Positions 1 through 9,536 are shown, numbered from the stretch's first letter. The stretch is 24,197 nt of DNA from Selaginella moellendorffii (GCF_000143415.4 NW_003314311.1:1448936-1473132), one strand, 5' to 3'. The notes: generated from the letters alone by a model not told the origin. Program-made: numbers and translations.

Positions 1-289
1 CTAGAGTGAGATTTTGATAAGCCATATAAGGTATCTAAGTAGGTATTGCCACACACTTGGATTGGGAGTATTAATAACTTGATCTCTTGGGGGAGCTAAA
101 GTTAACTCTTGAACACTTCACTAAATCATCCCACTTATCCATCCATGTTCACTTTAGCCTTGGACTGACTAATTGTTATATCATCACCCACTACATAAGC
201 ATAGCCTTCCTAGGTCAAACTAGCCTTTCTTAGCCTATTGGTTCTACTGGAGTCTTTTCCTTACTACCCAATAGGGTCTAGGAAAACAA
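1..289. other. AT-rich sequence, no gene seen
   Basis: I see no convincing reading frame, RNA gene or repeat here on either strand. The composition matches the other AT-rich flanks of the gene island. Confidence 0.5.
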
Positions 290-299
290 TCACTTTATG

Positions 300-530
300 C
301 TTTCACTCTCGGACTTGGACTTGGACTTAGACTTGGATTTGTTCTTAGTCTTGGTCTCAGTCTTAGTCTCAATGTTAGACTCCATCTCAAACTCAGTCTT
401 GGACTCTATTTTGGATTTGATCTCGAACTCAGTTTCAAACTTCATATAAAACTTGGTCTTGGACTTGGTCTCCTCGGTTTTGGACTTGGTTTCAAATTTG
501 ATCTCGGACTCAATCTTGAGGGGATGGTTT
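300..530. repeat. Low-complexity GACTTG/GGTCTC-like tract
   Basis: The plus strand is a degenerate run of six-base words such as ttggac, ttggtc, ctcagt and cttaga. Read on the minus strand it gives a K/S/E/T-rich open frame dominated by KS, KT and ES pairs (290-577). A frame built from a degenerate hexamer stays open by composition alone, so I treat this as a decayed simple repeat and not a gene. A fragment of a disordered protein cannot be excluded. Confidence 0.6.
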
Positions 531-577
531 AAAGTTGTGTTGAGCTCATACGTTGAGCTCAATTCAGCACAAGTCAA

Positions 578-1677
578 CTCAAGTGAACATGGTCAAGTAG
601 AAGTCTTACAAAGGAAATCTAAATTGAACAAATAAAGGTTCTAGTGAACTTTAAAATATTGAAATATATAAATATTTGAGATAAAAGTTTCTATAATATT
701 GAGTTGTTTAAAAAAGATAAAGTTTATGAGAACCTATCTTTTTTAAAGCTATATTATTTTACTATAACTATTTTTATAGTTGTCATATTTTGATTTGACT
801 ACTTAATATTTTGAATACTATTACAGCTATTCCTTCATTCAAAAGATGTTTTTAGGGTTCTTGAGAAGATGGGAAGTAAGGAAAATAAAATATCTATGAT
901 TAAGAGTTGTAATGCAAAGGAATGTGAGAATGTTAACATTTCACTACCATAATCTTTATATTACACTTTTGGTCCTCATTACCCATTTGGGAATGTAAAA
1001 ATCATTATCATGATTGATAAAAATGCTTTTGTTACTTCTGAAATAACAATCTAGAGTAAAAGAAATGAAGAAATGAACAGCACGGTGGAAAAGCACTAAG
1101 AAATCTACTTCCATGACATTTAAAATTTACATATTAATTTATATCAAAAACTCTATTGCCTGCCTATATTGCAGTCCTCCCATATGAAAAGATTAAGGTA
1201 TATTTTTGCAATGAATCCTCAATAAGAGTTTTTGGGAGTTTTTTGTGAATAATAATAAAAGAAATCAAAATCTTTTGAAAGACTCACATTAAAGAATCAA
1301 CTTTATCTACATTTCCAAGAATAAAAGGCAATCTCATATGAGAGAATAGCAGCATGCCAATGTGCCTTGCCACTATAATGTGGTCTATATTTGTCTGCAA
1401 TCTATTCCCTAGAGATTTAGCATGTGTAGAAAAGAATATATGTGTAGAAAAATAAGATTTCATAAGAATGATAGAGCATGTGTATACATGATAATCTAGA
1501 ATTCTATAAGCTCTTATGTTTATAAGTAAACTATGATTATAAAGCCCCATTTCTAAGACTGATTATTCAAGAATTTTATTAATGTCATAATAAATAAACC
1601 TCATTCCCAAGACTAAAACTTAGTATATAAACTATGTAGAAAAGTTATAGTCATTGTAGTTTTTTTGTTCTCCTTGA
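578..1677. other. AT-rich spacer without recognisable features
   Basis: Short open frames occur (for example minus 1284-1550) but show no domain, no coding-like composition and no clear exon borders. Nothing else was recognised. Confidence 0.5.
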
Positions 1678-2457
1678 TATCAACTTCCACCTTCATCCCC
1701 AAATTCTACCATCACTCCACCTTCACCTCCATATAACAATTTTCGTTCTGCTAAGAGCTCTAATGAAGTTGAACTAGAGCTCCCTATATATGAAATTCTA
1801 GATCATACTACTAGAGAGGGATTGCCTCCAGCAAGCTCCTTGGAAGTCTATATTGAAATGGCTCGAAGGAAAGTCATTACTACTTGTACTTGGGCCCCCA
1901 ACATTTTTCAAGAGCAATGCCATATGTTTTTGCAAGATCTTGCTTCTGACATGGCAAGACTACTTGAAAGCATAGAACACTGTTACATTCGGTGTTCAAT
2001 ATGCTACTTTTTTTTGGACAAAACAAATGGCTATATAGGTTTACAAATTTTTCTTAAACACTATAGCAATTGCTCAACAACAGGTCTAGAAAATGTGCAT
2101 ATGTAGATGTATAATAAATTCAAGAATGAGTTACAAACACATACCCACTATTGCTTCATGGTGAGGAACAACATCCCTTTGGGAAACACTACATTGACTA
2201 ATGCAAAATATGGGGTTTTTAGGCCACCCTACAGTGGAATATAAGATGTAAGATTACTTTACTATACTATAGTATTGTCACTTTTAAAAGAAAAATATAA
2301 TAAAATGATATTAGTTAAAGGTAACTTACTTTGTTCTAGAAGGTGCTATCATTTCATATAAATTTGTTTACAAGATGTTGAAGGAGGAGATGGCAACACA
2401 CAAGCGCTACAAAGTGATAGTGACATATGAGAATGATAATTTGCAATTATGATATCT
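1678..2457 (+). pseudogene. Unrecognised decayed gene remnant, two exon-like blocks
   Basis: One frame runs from 1678 to about 2241 and is interrupted by a single TAG at 2104-2106. It begins with a Pro/Ser-rich stretch (PPSSPN, TPPSPPYNN), continues into a coding-like segment (LEVYIEMARRK, FLQDLASDMARLLES), and after the stop continues as YNKFKNELQTH and LTNAKYGVFRPPYSG. A pyrimidine-rich acceptor (ttgttctag, ending near 2338) precedes a second open block, GAIISYKFVYKMLKEEM to VTYENDNLQL, closed by TGA near 2452. I do not recognise the family. The in-frame stop and lack of a clear start argue for a relic. It faces the minus-strand methyltransferase-like relic; whether both came from one element is unknown. 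Confidence 0.3.
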
Positions 2458-2787
2458 GACACTGATATTGTCACTGACATCTGACACTTTTAGAGACATT
2501 TGACATATAACAAGCTTCTCATTTCATATAAGGATGCAATTAACTTTCTTCTACCTCATCATCAATATATTGATTTCTTTTATGTTTCCTTCTATATTGG
2601 TATTGTGGGGAAGATTCACCTTGCATTTGTTGAGCTATGGCTTCTGTATAATCAAGGAGACTTCCAAAGCCTTCAATTCTAGAAACTTCATGTGACTGTG
2701 ATCTATAAAACAGAACTAAACATGTATTGAAATCTTAATAAACATAATTTATCTCGATGTTGGAGGCAACTCACAAAATCCTTTGAG
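2458..2787. other. AT-rich spacer between two gene relics
   Basis: No supported gene. Around 2450-2505 short words related to 'tgacatctgacac' recur three or four times, a weak local repeat. Confidence 0.4.
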
Positions 2788-4098
2788 CTAGCATTTAAAG
2801 AAATGATGTTCTTCAATAGCAAACACCAACCTACCAAAGTTATATACTACTTCCACCATAAAAGTACTACCTATTGTGCAATCAATCACAATACCATCTA
2901 GTGGGCAATAAAGCTTAAGAAAAACTTGCATCGCTGATGGAGTTTGAAATTGGTACCCTGGAAATGTGTTGTGGATATGCTCATCGACAAGGTTGGGAAC
3001 CATAATGTTAGTGAAATTGTCATACCCAGGAAAAAGTCGTGCTGCACATTTGCTATCATGAAACCCATCATGTGTGTTTCTGCAGAAGGCATGGTAGGTC
3101 CACATCATAACCTAAAAAATAAGAAAGTTTAGAAATTAGATAAAAATATAAAATATGTACTCACCTTTTCAAGCTTCCCTTGGACGCCCCTAGTATCGAC
3201 GCTAATAGGATCCATGATGCACCCGAAAAAGAATGACTTGAAATGAACTTCTGCTACACACATCATAAGCTTATACATTCAGTTGAGGTCGTTCAGTAGA
3301 ATGAAAATAACATGGCTAGCTTTGAGCATAAGTGTTTTAGACAAGAGGAATGTATTGCGCATATGGTCAGGTGTGAAAAAGTTCTAATCCTCAACTTTTC
3401 CATTAATATCTAAAAGACCATCTGGAAAGTCGAAGAGAATGAAGTCTGCAACTAGGAGCAAAGGCCTTTGTATCTTTCGGCACCAATGATTGAACTAACA
3501 CTATATATCCATGTTTATATTGTCTTCCATGAAAGATGTTAGCAATCTATTGTAAGAGCCAATGAAGACACCCACAATGCCTCGTTGTGTTATTGGGGAA
3601 ATAAGACAAACTTATAAAAGAGCTAAGTGAATGAAAAAAGCAATGAATAATATGCTACTATCATATGGCATATTGTCAATGAGAGTTTCTCCAACTCCTC
3701 TTTCACGAGCATCTCGTCGAGCTAGAATGAAATTACTATTAATAGTCATTGCTGCAAAAAACATTACCACCTTTAGTTTGTAAAATTCACTTTGGCTTAC
3801 CTTGAGGTCGACGTGATATTCTGTGAACCACTTGATCATCATTATTTATTGGTGGAACATTATCTAGATCTTGGCTATTTGATGGTTGAAATCAAGTAAA
3901 TGCAAAACAAGTTTGAAAGAGTAAGAAAGGAATCGCTTGCCTATTCGCTGAAGTAGAGTTGTTGAAGATTTCTAGATGATCCCTACTCCACTGAAGACCC
4001 CCAGCTAAAAACAAAAACCATGGGCAGTGTGAAAGTTTAATAGAGAGAATGCCAAACTGTGTGATCCATTGTGCTGTTTGCTTTGGTTTGCTAACCAA
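2788..4098 (-). pseudogene. Decayed multi-exon gene with DNA aminomethyltransferase-like motifs
   Basis: Read on the minus strand, several exon-like blocks join across introns with good splice signals: GTAAGC...TTTGCAG at 3800-3752 (49 nt) and GTGAGT...TTTTTTAG at 3164-3112 (53 nt). The block at about 3545-3165 contains ADFILFDFPDG (3418-3450), which resembles the hydrophobic strand plus DPPY/W catalytic motif IV of amino-methyltransferases, followed by a conserved-looking TPDHMRNTFLLSKTL segment. The last block (3111-2788) contains YCPLDGIVIDCTIGSTF and then GRLVFAIEE (2800-2910), resembling the S-adenosylmethionine-binding motif I (hhDxFxGxGT...GRxhhAhE). The order IV then I is that of class beta enzymes. 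DPPY has become DFPD and the motif I glycines are partly lost. At least four in-frame stops are present, so it is not functional. Origin (host gene or transposon passenger) cannot be decided by eye. Confidence 0.45.
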
Positions 4099-4715
4099 AG
4101 TTGTTTGTATTGTATATTGGTTTCCACGTATACATAAATATTAATATTATATATTTAGAATTATAAACTGATATTCGGTTTGTAGAGCCATATTTATGTC
4201 ATAAAAGTTCTTAGTGTTAGGAAAATTTCCCTCTCAATCTGTCTCTTTCAATTTGTTCATGGATTTAGGCTATAGTTGTGACAGTAACAGATATCATACT
4301 ATGTATCTTCTATTGATGCAATTCATAATAGCCAACATATGAAATCAAGCTCAGTCTTTAATTTGTCATGTTTGGAATGCATCCTAAAACAATATTAGAG
4401 TTAGGATTGCATTTGAGCAAGGATGTTCAACACAAGTTTGATTTAAAGATAACTAATCAATTATAGAAGTTAATAAGATTTGAATGGTGTACACATTGAA
4501 TTTATATATGGCTTAAGACAAGGCAAAGAAGTTTGCCAATAAGCATTATCAATTCTGGAAATAGAAAGTGGGAGATCTCATCTTTATGTGAATAATCTTT
4601 CTATCGAGTGAGTAGTAAAACACTTTGATGCCTTTGCAAAAGTGATAAATTTTTTTATAGATATATTGCTCTATATTAAGTGTTATAGTGCATTGATAAG
4701 ATGGCTTATTGAATG
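4099..4715. other. AT-rich spacer, no gene seen
   Basis: No coding-like frame, RNA gene or repeat was recognised before the tandem repeat that starts at 4716. Confidence 0.5.
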
Positions 4716-5012
4716 CACAGAGGTATGATCTTCACTTTGTTCTTGCGCTTCTACTCACTTTGATGAAGCCAGTAGTTTGTAGACAAAAGTCTTTTTATAT
4801 CACAGAGGTATGATCTTTTACTTTGTTCACTCACTTTGATGAAGCAAGGACTATAGTTTGTAGACAAAAGTTTTCTTATATCACAGAGGTATGATTTCTT
4901 CTTTGTTCACTCACTTTGATGAAGCAAGGACTATAGTTTATAGACAAAAGTTTTCTTATGTCACAGAGGTATGATCTTTACTTTGTTCTTGCGCATCTAC
5001 TCACTTTGATGG
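4716..5012. repeat. ~80-bp tandem repeat running into the 3' end of a gene
   Basis: Four units start with cacagaggtatgat at 4716, 4801, 4882 and 4962 (spacings 85, 81, 80). Shared blocks are ctttgttc, tcactttgatgaagc, agtttgtagacaaaag and ttcttatat. Units 1 and 4 carry an extra 'ttgcgcNtcta' block absent from units 2 and 3. Unit 4 is truncated and its tcactttgatg block contains the stop codon and last codons of the minus-strand gene ending at 5001, so the array appears to have grown from that gene's 3' end. Confidence 0.85.
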
Positions 5013-5534
5013 CTGGCTGACCAATCCACGGACCACCGACGAAGCAATCGCGAGTGCCAGTAGCTCCGCCGCCACCACCGCCCCCGCCTGGACTGGCGGA
5101 GCGAAAATCGAGGAGGAATCCATGCTCGAGGCCGAGGCCGCGAGCGCCGCCTTGGCTTCCTCGGCCACCACCTTGGCTTCGCCGGCCACCACTTTGGCCT
5201 CGTTAGCCACCACCGCGGAGCTCTCCTTGACAATCTCTTTCACCTCCTTCTCCACTACCTGGACTTCCTCCTGGATGGCCTCCTTGACGGTCTTCCGGAT
5301 TCCAAACAGGGGGATGTCTCTCGCCACCGCCGTCTCCGCGCGGAGGAAGGAGCCACCGGCGAGGATAGAGAGCGCAGCCGCGAGCCCAAATCCTCGGCGA
5401 GAGGATTTGGCTGGTGGAATTGCAGCGCTGCATCTGGATTGAGCTGCATTGCTTGGCCTACCTCGCCGTGACGATTGGATGTGAGGGGGATTCGCAGTGG
5501 ACGAAGCGGCCGCGGCGCATGCCAAGCACGCCAT
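5001..5534 (-). CDS. Plastid-targeted, probably thylakoid-associated membrane protein (177 aa)
   Basis: The start is the ATG at 5534 (MACLACAAAASS); the frame stays open upstream, but that part is antisense to PPR-1 and unlike protein. Residues 1-45 are rich in A/S/R with few acids, as in chloroplast transit peptides. Residues 44-71 look like a thylakoid transfer signal: twin arginine (SRRGFG), hydrophobic LAAALSILAGG, then A-V-A. The mature part begins RDIPLFGIRK (72-81), followed by a charged, probably helical region (82-130) with heptad repeats NEAKVVA, GEAKVVA, EEAKAAL, and a hydrophobic segment (148-171). The DIPLFG(I/L)RK motif, helix and C-terminal hydrophobic segment match, from memory, a small plant thylakoid family sometimes annotated as homologous to cyanobacterial Ycf37; that name is uncertain. 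The gene diverges from PPR-1 with 61 bp between start codons. Its stop lies inside a tandem-repeat unit. Confidence 0.75.
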   Translation of the reverse strand: MACLACAAAASSTANPPHIQSSRRGRPSNAAQSRCSAAIPPAKSSRRGFGLAAALSILAGGSFLRAETAVARDIPLFGIRKTVKEAIQEEVQVVEKEVKEIVKESSAVVANEAKVVAGEAKVVAEEAKAALAASASSMDSSSIFAPPVQAGAVVAAELLALAIASSVVRGLVSQPSK

Positions 5535-5595
5535 AGCCACGAGAAAGCTTTTTTCTTTTCTTCTGGCGGGATGCCAAGCAAGCAAAATCCAGAAT
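5535..5595. promoter_or_regulatory. 61-bp divergent start-codon interval
   Basis: Only 61 bp separate the ATG at 5534 (minus) and the likely PPR-1 ATG at 5596 (plus), so the two 5' UTRs must overlap or each promoter must lie in the other gene. It holds a pyrimidine run (cttttttcttttcttct, 5547-5564). An out-of-frame ATG at 5571 opens a 23-codon uORF overlapping the PPR-1 start. Confidence 0.45.
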
Positions 5596-7212
5596 ATGCC
5601 CTTCCGGATAAGAATATCCTCGCAGCGGGAGTTTTTGTTTAAATTCCACGCGAGGAGCGGGCGGATCGGCGAGGCGGAGGAGGCTTTCGATCGAGTGCCG
5701 CAGCGCAATGTTGCCGTGTGGAACATGATGATCCACGCGTGTGCTCAAAGCGATCAGCTCTTGGAGAGATCTTGGGAGGTTTTCCACCGGATGCCTCAAC
5801 ATGACACTGTGTCGTGGAACACGATGATCGCGGCTTTGTCCAAGGCTGGAAATGCGAGGGATGCCATCGCCCTCTTTGAGGGGATGTCTCAGCGCAGCGA
5901 TTTGTCCTGGAATCTCGTCATCCAGACGTTTGCCTCCACTGGGAATTTGTCCAGTGCCAAGCTTGCGTTTGATTTGATGCCACAATGGTCAGTTGTGTCG
6001 TGGAACACTATTTTTCTTCTCTTTTCTTCTTCTTCTCAATCAGATAGGTTCTACGAATGTTTCTCTTCTATGCCGGAAAGAAACTCTATTACATGGAACA
6101 CTCTACTAACAGCGTATGCCAACATCGGGCATTTTGATCTATGCGTACAAGTCTTTCACAAGATGCCGTTTTGGTCCTTGGGTGCTTCGACTGCAATGAT
6201 CAAGTTGTATGGAGAATCATGTTTATTGGAAAGAGCAAAGTTACTGTTTGACAGAATCCCCGAGAAAGATATACCCTGCTGGACTGCAATCTTACAAGCA
6301 TATGCCCTTCATGGGCATACCGACGTAGTAGAATCTCTGTTTCTTTTGATGCCGACCAAGGACGTCGTGGCCTGGGCTTGTCTGGTATCATCCTACGCAC
6401 GCACACTAAACGTAGAGATCGCGTCTAAAATCTACCAAAAAACGCCGGCTTGGAACATCAGCTCTACCAATGCAGTTCTTTCAGTAAATGCCATGTCCGG
6501 GCATTTGGAGTATGCTAGATCTTTGTACGAGACAATGCCGCACAGGAGCGCGGCGTCTTGGGCGACGATGATCGAAGGCTACTTCCTCGCGAAAGACTTC
6601 CACCGAGCTTGGCATTTGATCTCTTTGCTTCCAGCAAAGAACCTCTGCCTAGAGACCGTGATAATCTCCGGACACGCCAAGCAAGGCCACCTCCACGAAT
6701 CCAAGCTCGTCTTCGATTCCATCCCCGAGAAGAACGTCCTCTCCTGGAACGCTGTCATCGCCGCCTTCTCCCACAGGGGAGCCCTGCTAAAGGCCATGAA
6801 CTTCTTCCAAGAGATGCTCCTTGAGGGAGTCGCTCCAATCGAGACCACCTTCACTGCCCTGCTCCACGGTTGCAGCCACGAAGGACGAATCGGCCAAGGC
6901 CAGGAGATCTTCTCTGCGATGATCCGAGCTCACGGCATCACCCCCCTCGTTGATCACTACAACTGCATGGTCGATGTTCTTGGGCGCTTGAAAAGACTCG
7001 AGGAAGCCGAGGAGCTCGTCCGCTCTATGCCGGTTCCTCTGAGCTCGGTCACCTGGACCACGCTTCTCAGCGCTTGCCGGCTCCACGGAGATGCCGAAAG
7101 AGGCAGCCGAGTCGCGGAGATACTGCTCCAGCTGAACTCTTGGAGGCCGGCAACGTATTCCTTGCTCTCCAATGTCCTAAGCTGTGATAGCTCTCCGGTC
7201 GATCACCAGTAG
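5596..7212 (+). CDS. PPR-1: PLS-class PPR protein of 31-residue repeats, truncated in E1 (538 aa)
   Basis: A predicted organelle RNA-binding helical-repeat protein. The frame is open further upstream, but its upstream limit at 5497 is a GTG; the first in-frame ATG is 5596 (MPFRIRI), so I start there. After a partial repeat, residues 37-378 form eleven units beginning like RNVAVWN, HDTVSWN, RNSITWN and KDVVAW; ten are exactly 31 residues and the first 32. A longer terminal unit and an L/S-type tail (from KNVLSWN, residue 379) follow, with DHYNCMVDVLGR and WTTLLSACRLHGD, usual just before E motifs. The protein stops at TYSLLSNVLSCDSSPVDHQ, inside E1, so E2 and DYW are absent. Its last codons overlap the opposite-strand DYW gene by 10 bp. 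No clear transit peptide follows this ATG; an upstream exon may be missing. Confidence 0.82.
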   Translation: MPFRIRISSQREFLFKFHARSGRIGEAEEAFDRVPQRNVAVWNMMIHACAQSDQLLERSWEVFHRMPQHDTVSWNTMIAALSKAGNARDAIALFEGMSQRSDLSWNLVIQTFASTGNLSSAKLAFDLMPQWSVVSWNTIFLLFSSSSQSDRFYECFSSMPERNSITWNTLLTAYANIGHFDLCVQVFHKMPFWSLGASTAMIKLYGESCLLERAKLLFDRIPEKDIPCWTAILQAYALHGHTDVVESLFLLMPTKDVVAWACLVSSYARTLNVEIASKIYQKTPAWNISSTNAVLSVNAMSGHLEYARSLYETMPHRSAASWATMIEGYFLAKDFHRAWHLISLLPAKNLCLETVIISGHAKQGHLHESKLVFDSIPEKNVLSWNAVIAAFSHRGALLKAMNFFQEMLLEGVAPIETTFTALLHGCSHEGRIGQGQEIFSAMIRAHGITPLVDHYNCMVDVLGRLKRLEEAEELVRSMPVPLSSVTWTTLLSACRLHGDAERGSRVAEILLQLNSWRPATYSLLSNVLSCDSSPVDHQ

Positions 7213-9413
7213 TCTCCGCAAGAACACGCTCCATTCTGGAACCTGTGAAACCTGTTGCAGTCCCTCACCACGATCTCCCGGTTGACAAGCTTGGAGATGA
7301 ACTTCGAGGCAGTGTGGCAGTCGTTGCACACTCGCAGGTTCTTCACCACGCGAATCGGTGACCCTTCAGGGGTGGTGAGGAGAGCAAACGCCATCGCCAG
7401 CTTCTCGCTGTGATACCCGACCATGATCTCTTTCACCTCCTGTTTCACGTCGTGGAGGACCATCTCGGTGTCGGGGACGTAACCGGCCTCTTTCATCAGC
7501 TTTGTCAGTCGCTGGAGCTCGGCGTGTATCTCGCCTATCCGAGGATGGTCCAAGTCCCCCGAGATAAACTCGTGCACCCGGTCTTTCACTTCGATCCAGC
7601 TCCTCCCTGCTTCTTTCACGGTCATGAAGAGCTGCATTGCTTGCCTCATCCTTGCAACGTCGGACCATCTTCCAGCCTTCGCGTACATGTTGGACAGAAG
7701 CACGTACGGAGCTCGTTTCCTTGGATCCAGCTGAAACAAGTTCTCGGCAGCCCAGATTGCTCGGTCCATATTCCGGTAAGTTCTGCAAGCTCCCAAGAAC
7801 GCCATCCATGCCACGGGATGTGGCTCAAACGGCATATGGAGCAGCAGATCCTCCGAGTCTACGATCCAGCCTGCTCGACCGAGAAGATCCACCATGCAGC
7901 CAAAGTGCTCGGCTTCGGGAAAAATCCCGTGGTCGCCGATGAAGGAAACGAAGTGCTTCCTGCCTTGATCTAGCATTCCGGCGTGGCTGCAAGCGAAGAG
8001 CACGCTCGTGAAAGTGATGATTGTCGGCTGGAGGCCCTCTAGCCGCATTCTCTCAAACAGCTCCAGTGCCTTCTCGGTTTGCCCGTGCTGGGCATTCGTC
8101 GCGATGAGCGAGTTCCACAGCACGAGATCCAAGTGAGCGATCTTGTCAAACATGTCCCCCGCTAGAGCCAAGTTCCCACACTTGCTATACATGTTGACGA
8201 GCGCAGTAAGAACGTAAACATCCGACTCCAATCCGCCTCCCAGCACCTGTGTCCTCTCGTGAATCCTTCTTCCTTGCTTTAGAGCCGCGATCGCAGCACA
8301 AGCATCCAGGACGCTCACAAACGTCGTAGAATTCGGTACCAGCCCCTCCAAGTCCATCCTGTGAAGCACCCGGATCGCGTCCCTGTTACGATCGTTGCGG
8401 GCATACGCTGCCGAGATAGCAGACCACGCCACCACATTCTTCTCAACAATCTGTCCAAACGCCTCCACAGCAGCCTCGATCCTGCCACACTTCCCATACA
8501 AATTCACCAGCGCAGTCCCGACCACCACTCCGGATTGGATCCCTTGCGCTTCTACTCGCTGATGCATCAAAGCGCCACTCCTCAAATCGCCCAACGACGC
8601 ACAGGCATCCAGCCCGCTCACCAGCGTCACTTTGTTTGGAGCCACTCCATCGAGATCCATCTGGCGAAACAAACCCAGTGCCTCTCTAGGATGCCCATTC
8701 CGGGCATATGCTGCGACCATGGCGCTCCAAGCCACCACGTCCCTGTGGCTCATCCTCAAGAACACGCTGGCCGCATCCGTACAGTGGCCAAGCTTGCCGT
8801 ACATGCTCACCAGCGCCGTCTGGACGATCGACTCCTCCTCGATGCCAGTGCCTAGGATCGCGAGCTGGATGGAGCGACCGATCGTAATCTCGCGGGCGTC
8901 CGTGCACGCCGAGAGGAAGATGCTGATCCCTACCTCGCCGGGATTGATCCCCTGGAGCAGCATCCCGCGGAAGAAGAGCCAGCAGCGATCGAAATCCCGA
9001 TTCTCGGCGAACGCCACGAGCATCATCGTCCAGCTAAAGACGTTCTTGCTCTGGATGCCGTGGAACACCGCCAGCGCGTCGTCGAATCGATCGCACTTGG
9101 TGTAGAGATCGATAAGGAGATTGCACAGGAACCTGTTGTGGATCCAGCCGAGCTCCTCCATCTGGCGGTGGAGGCGCCGGCCGAGCTCCAGCGAGCGCGA
9201 CCACGTACAGCGCCGGAGCAGCGCCTTGAAATCCTGCGATTGGGGAGAGAAGCGCTGCGATTCGAGCGATGCGATGGCGGATTCCAGCGGCATCGCGTCC
9301 AGATCGAGGTCTCCATCGTCGCATTCTTGCGCGGCGCTGCCCCAAAATCTCTTCCAGACCTTCTTTGTAAATAGCAGCGATGGTTTCTTTTTTACTAAAG
9401 GCAAATGCCTCAT
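7203..9413 (-). CDS. PPR-DYW organelle RNA editing factor, complete (736 aa)
   Basis: A PLS-class PPR protein with E1, E2 and DYW domains; such proteins choose and deaminate cytidines in mitochondrial or plastid transcripts. The start is ATG at 9413 (MRHLPLVKKKPSL), a basic N-terminus compatible with organelle import. The frame stays open upstream but runs antisense through the sorting nexin gene, so that extension is rejected. P, L and S motifs alternate (FLCNLLIDLYTKC, FSWTMMLVAFAEN, VVAWSAMVAAYARNG, TALVNLYGKCGR). The E region (APYVLLSNMYAKAGRW) is followed by GRSWIEVKDRVHEF and AGYVPDTEMVLHDV (PG box). The deaminase site is H668-S-E670 with C696-N-D-C699; the second zinc site is H723 with C730 and C732; the protein ends in DYW. 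All catalytic residues are present, in one exon. The gene is head to head with SNX2 (123 bp) and tail to tail with PPR-1. Confidence 0.95.
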   Translation of the reverse strand: MRHLPLVKKKPSLLFTKKVWKRFWGSAAQECDDGDLDLDAMPLESAIASLESQRFSPQSQDFKALLRRCTWSRSLELGRRLHRQMEELGWIHNRFLCNLLIDLYTKCDRFDDALAVFHGIQSKNVFSWTMMLVAFAENRDFDRCWLFFRGMLLQGINPGEVGISIFLSACTDAREITIGRSIQLAILGTGIEEESIVQTALVSMYGKLGHCTDAASVFLRMSHRDVVAWSAMVAAYARNGHPREALGLFRQMDLDGVAPNKVTLVSGLDACASLGDLRSGALMHQRVEAQGIQSGVVVGTALVNLYGKCGRIEAAVEAFGQIVEKNVVAWSAISAAYARNDRNRDAIRVLHRMDLEGLVPNSTTFVSVLDACAAIAALKQGRRIHERTQVLGGGLESDVYVLTALVNMYSKCGNLALAGDMFDKIAHLDLVLWNSLIATNAQHGQTEKALELFERMRLEGLQPTIITFTSVLFACSHAGMLDQGRKHFVSFIGDHGIFPEAEHFGCMVDLLGRAGWIVDSEDLLLHMPFEPHPVAWMAFLGACRTYRNMDRAIWAAENLFQLDPRKRAPYVLLSNMYAKAGRWSDVARMRQAMQLFMTVKEAGRSWIEVKDRVHEFISGDLDHPRIGEIHAELQRLTKLMKEAGYVPDTEMVLHDVKQEVKEIMVGYHSEKLAMAFALLTTPEGSPIRVVKNLRVCNDCHTASKFISKLVNREIVVRDCNRFHRFQNGACSCGDYW

Positions 9414-9536
9414 GGATTTTTCTCTAGGGTTAGGGGTTGGCCATAGCTCTTCTTGCTCGATCCAGGTGAGGCGCTCTCTCTTCTCAGCTAGGAAATTCCA
9501 CTCCAAGGATGCTCTAGCGAGATTCTTGCGACAAGG
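9414..9536. promoter_or_regulatory. Compact bidirectional promoter with telobox
   Basis: The 123 bp lie between the start codons of PPR-DYW (minus) and SNX2 (plus). They contain TAGGGTTAGGGG (9425-9436), a telobox-like element of the kind known in plant promoters of housekeeping and ribosomal genes, 12 bp from the PPR-DYW ATG. Pyrimidine-rich stretches (ctctctcttctc) lie toward SNX2. No convincing TATA box is visible. Confidence 0.45.

Noticed and set aside
290-577. Lys/Ser/Glu-rich minus-strand ORF as a gene
   Set aside because: It arises from a degenerate hexanucleotide repeat, which keeps the frame open by composition.
5497-5595. Upstream extension of PPR-1 from 5497
   Set aside because: The first codon is GTG and the stretch overlaps the divergent gene; the first in-frame ATG is 5596.
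5535-5726. Upstream extension of the plastid protein frame to the ATG at 5726
   Set aside because: The extra 64 residues are antisense to PPR-1 coding sequence and hide the transit peptide that begins at 5534.
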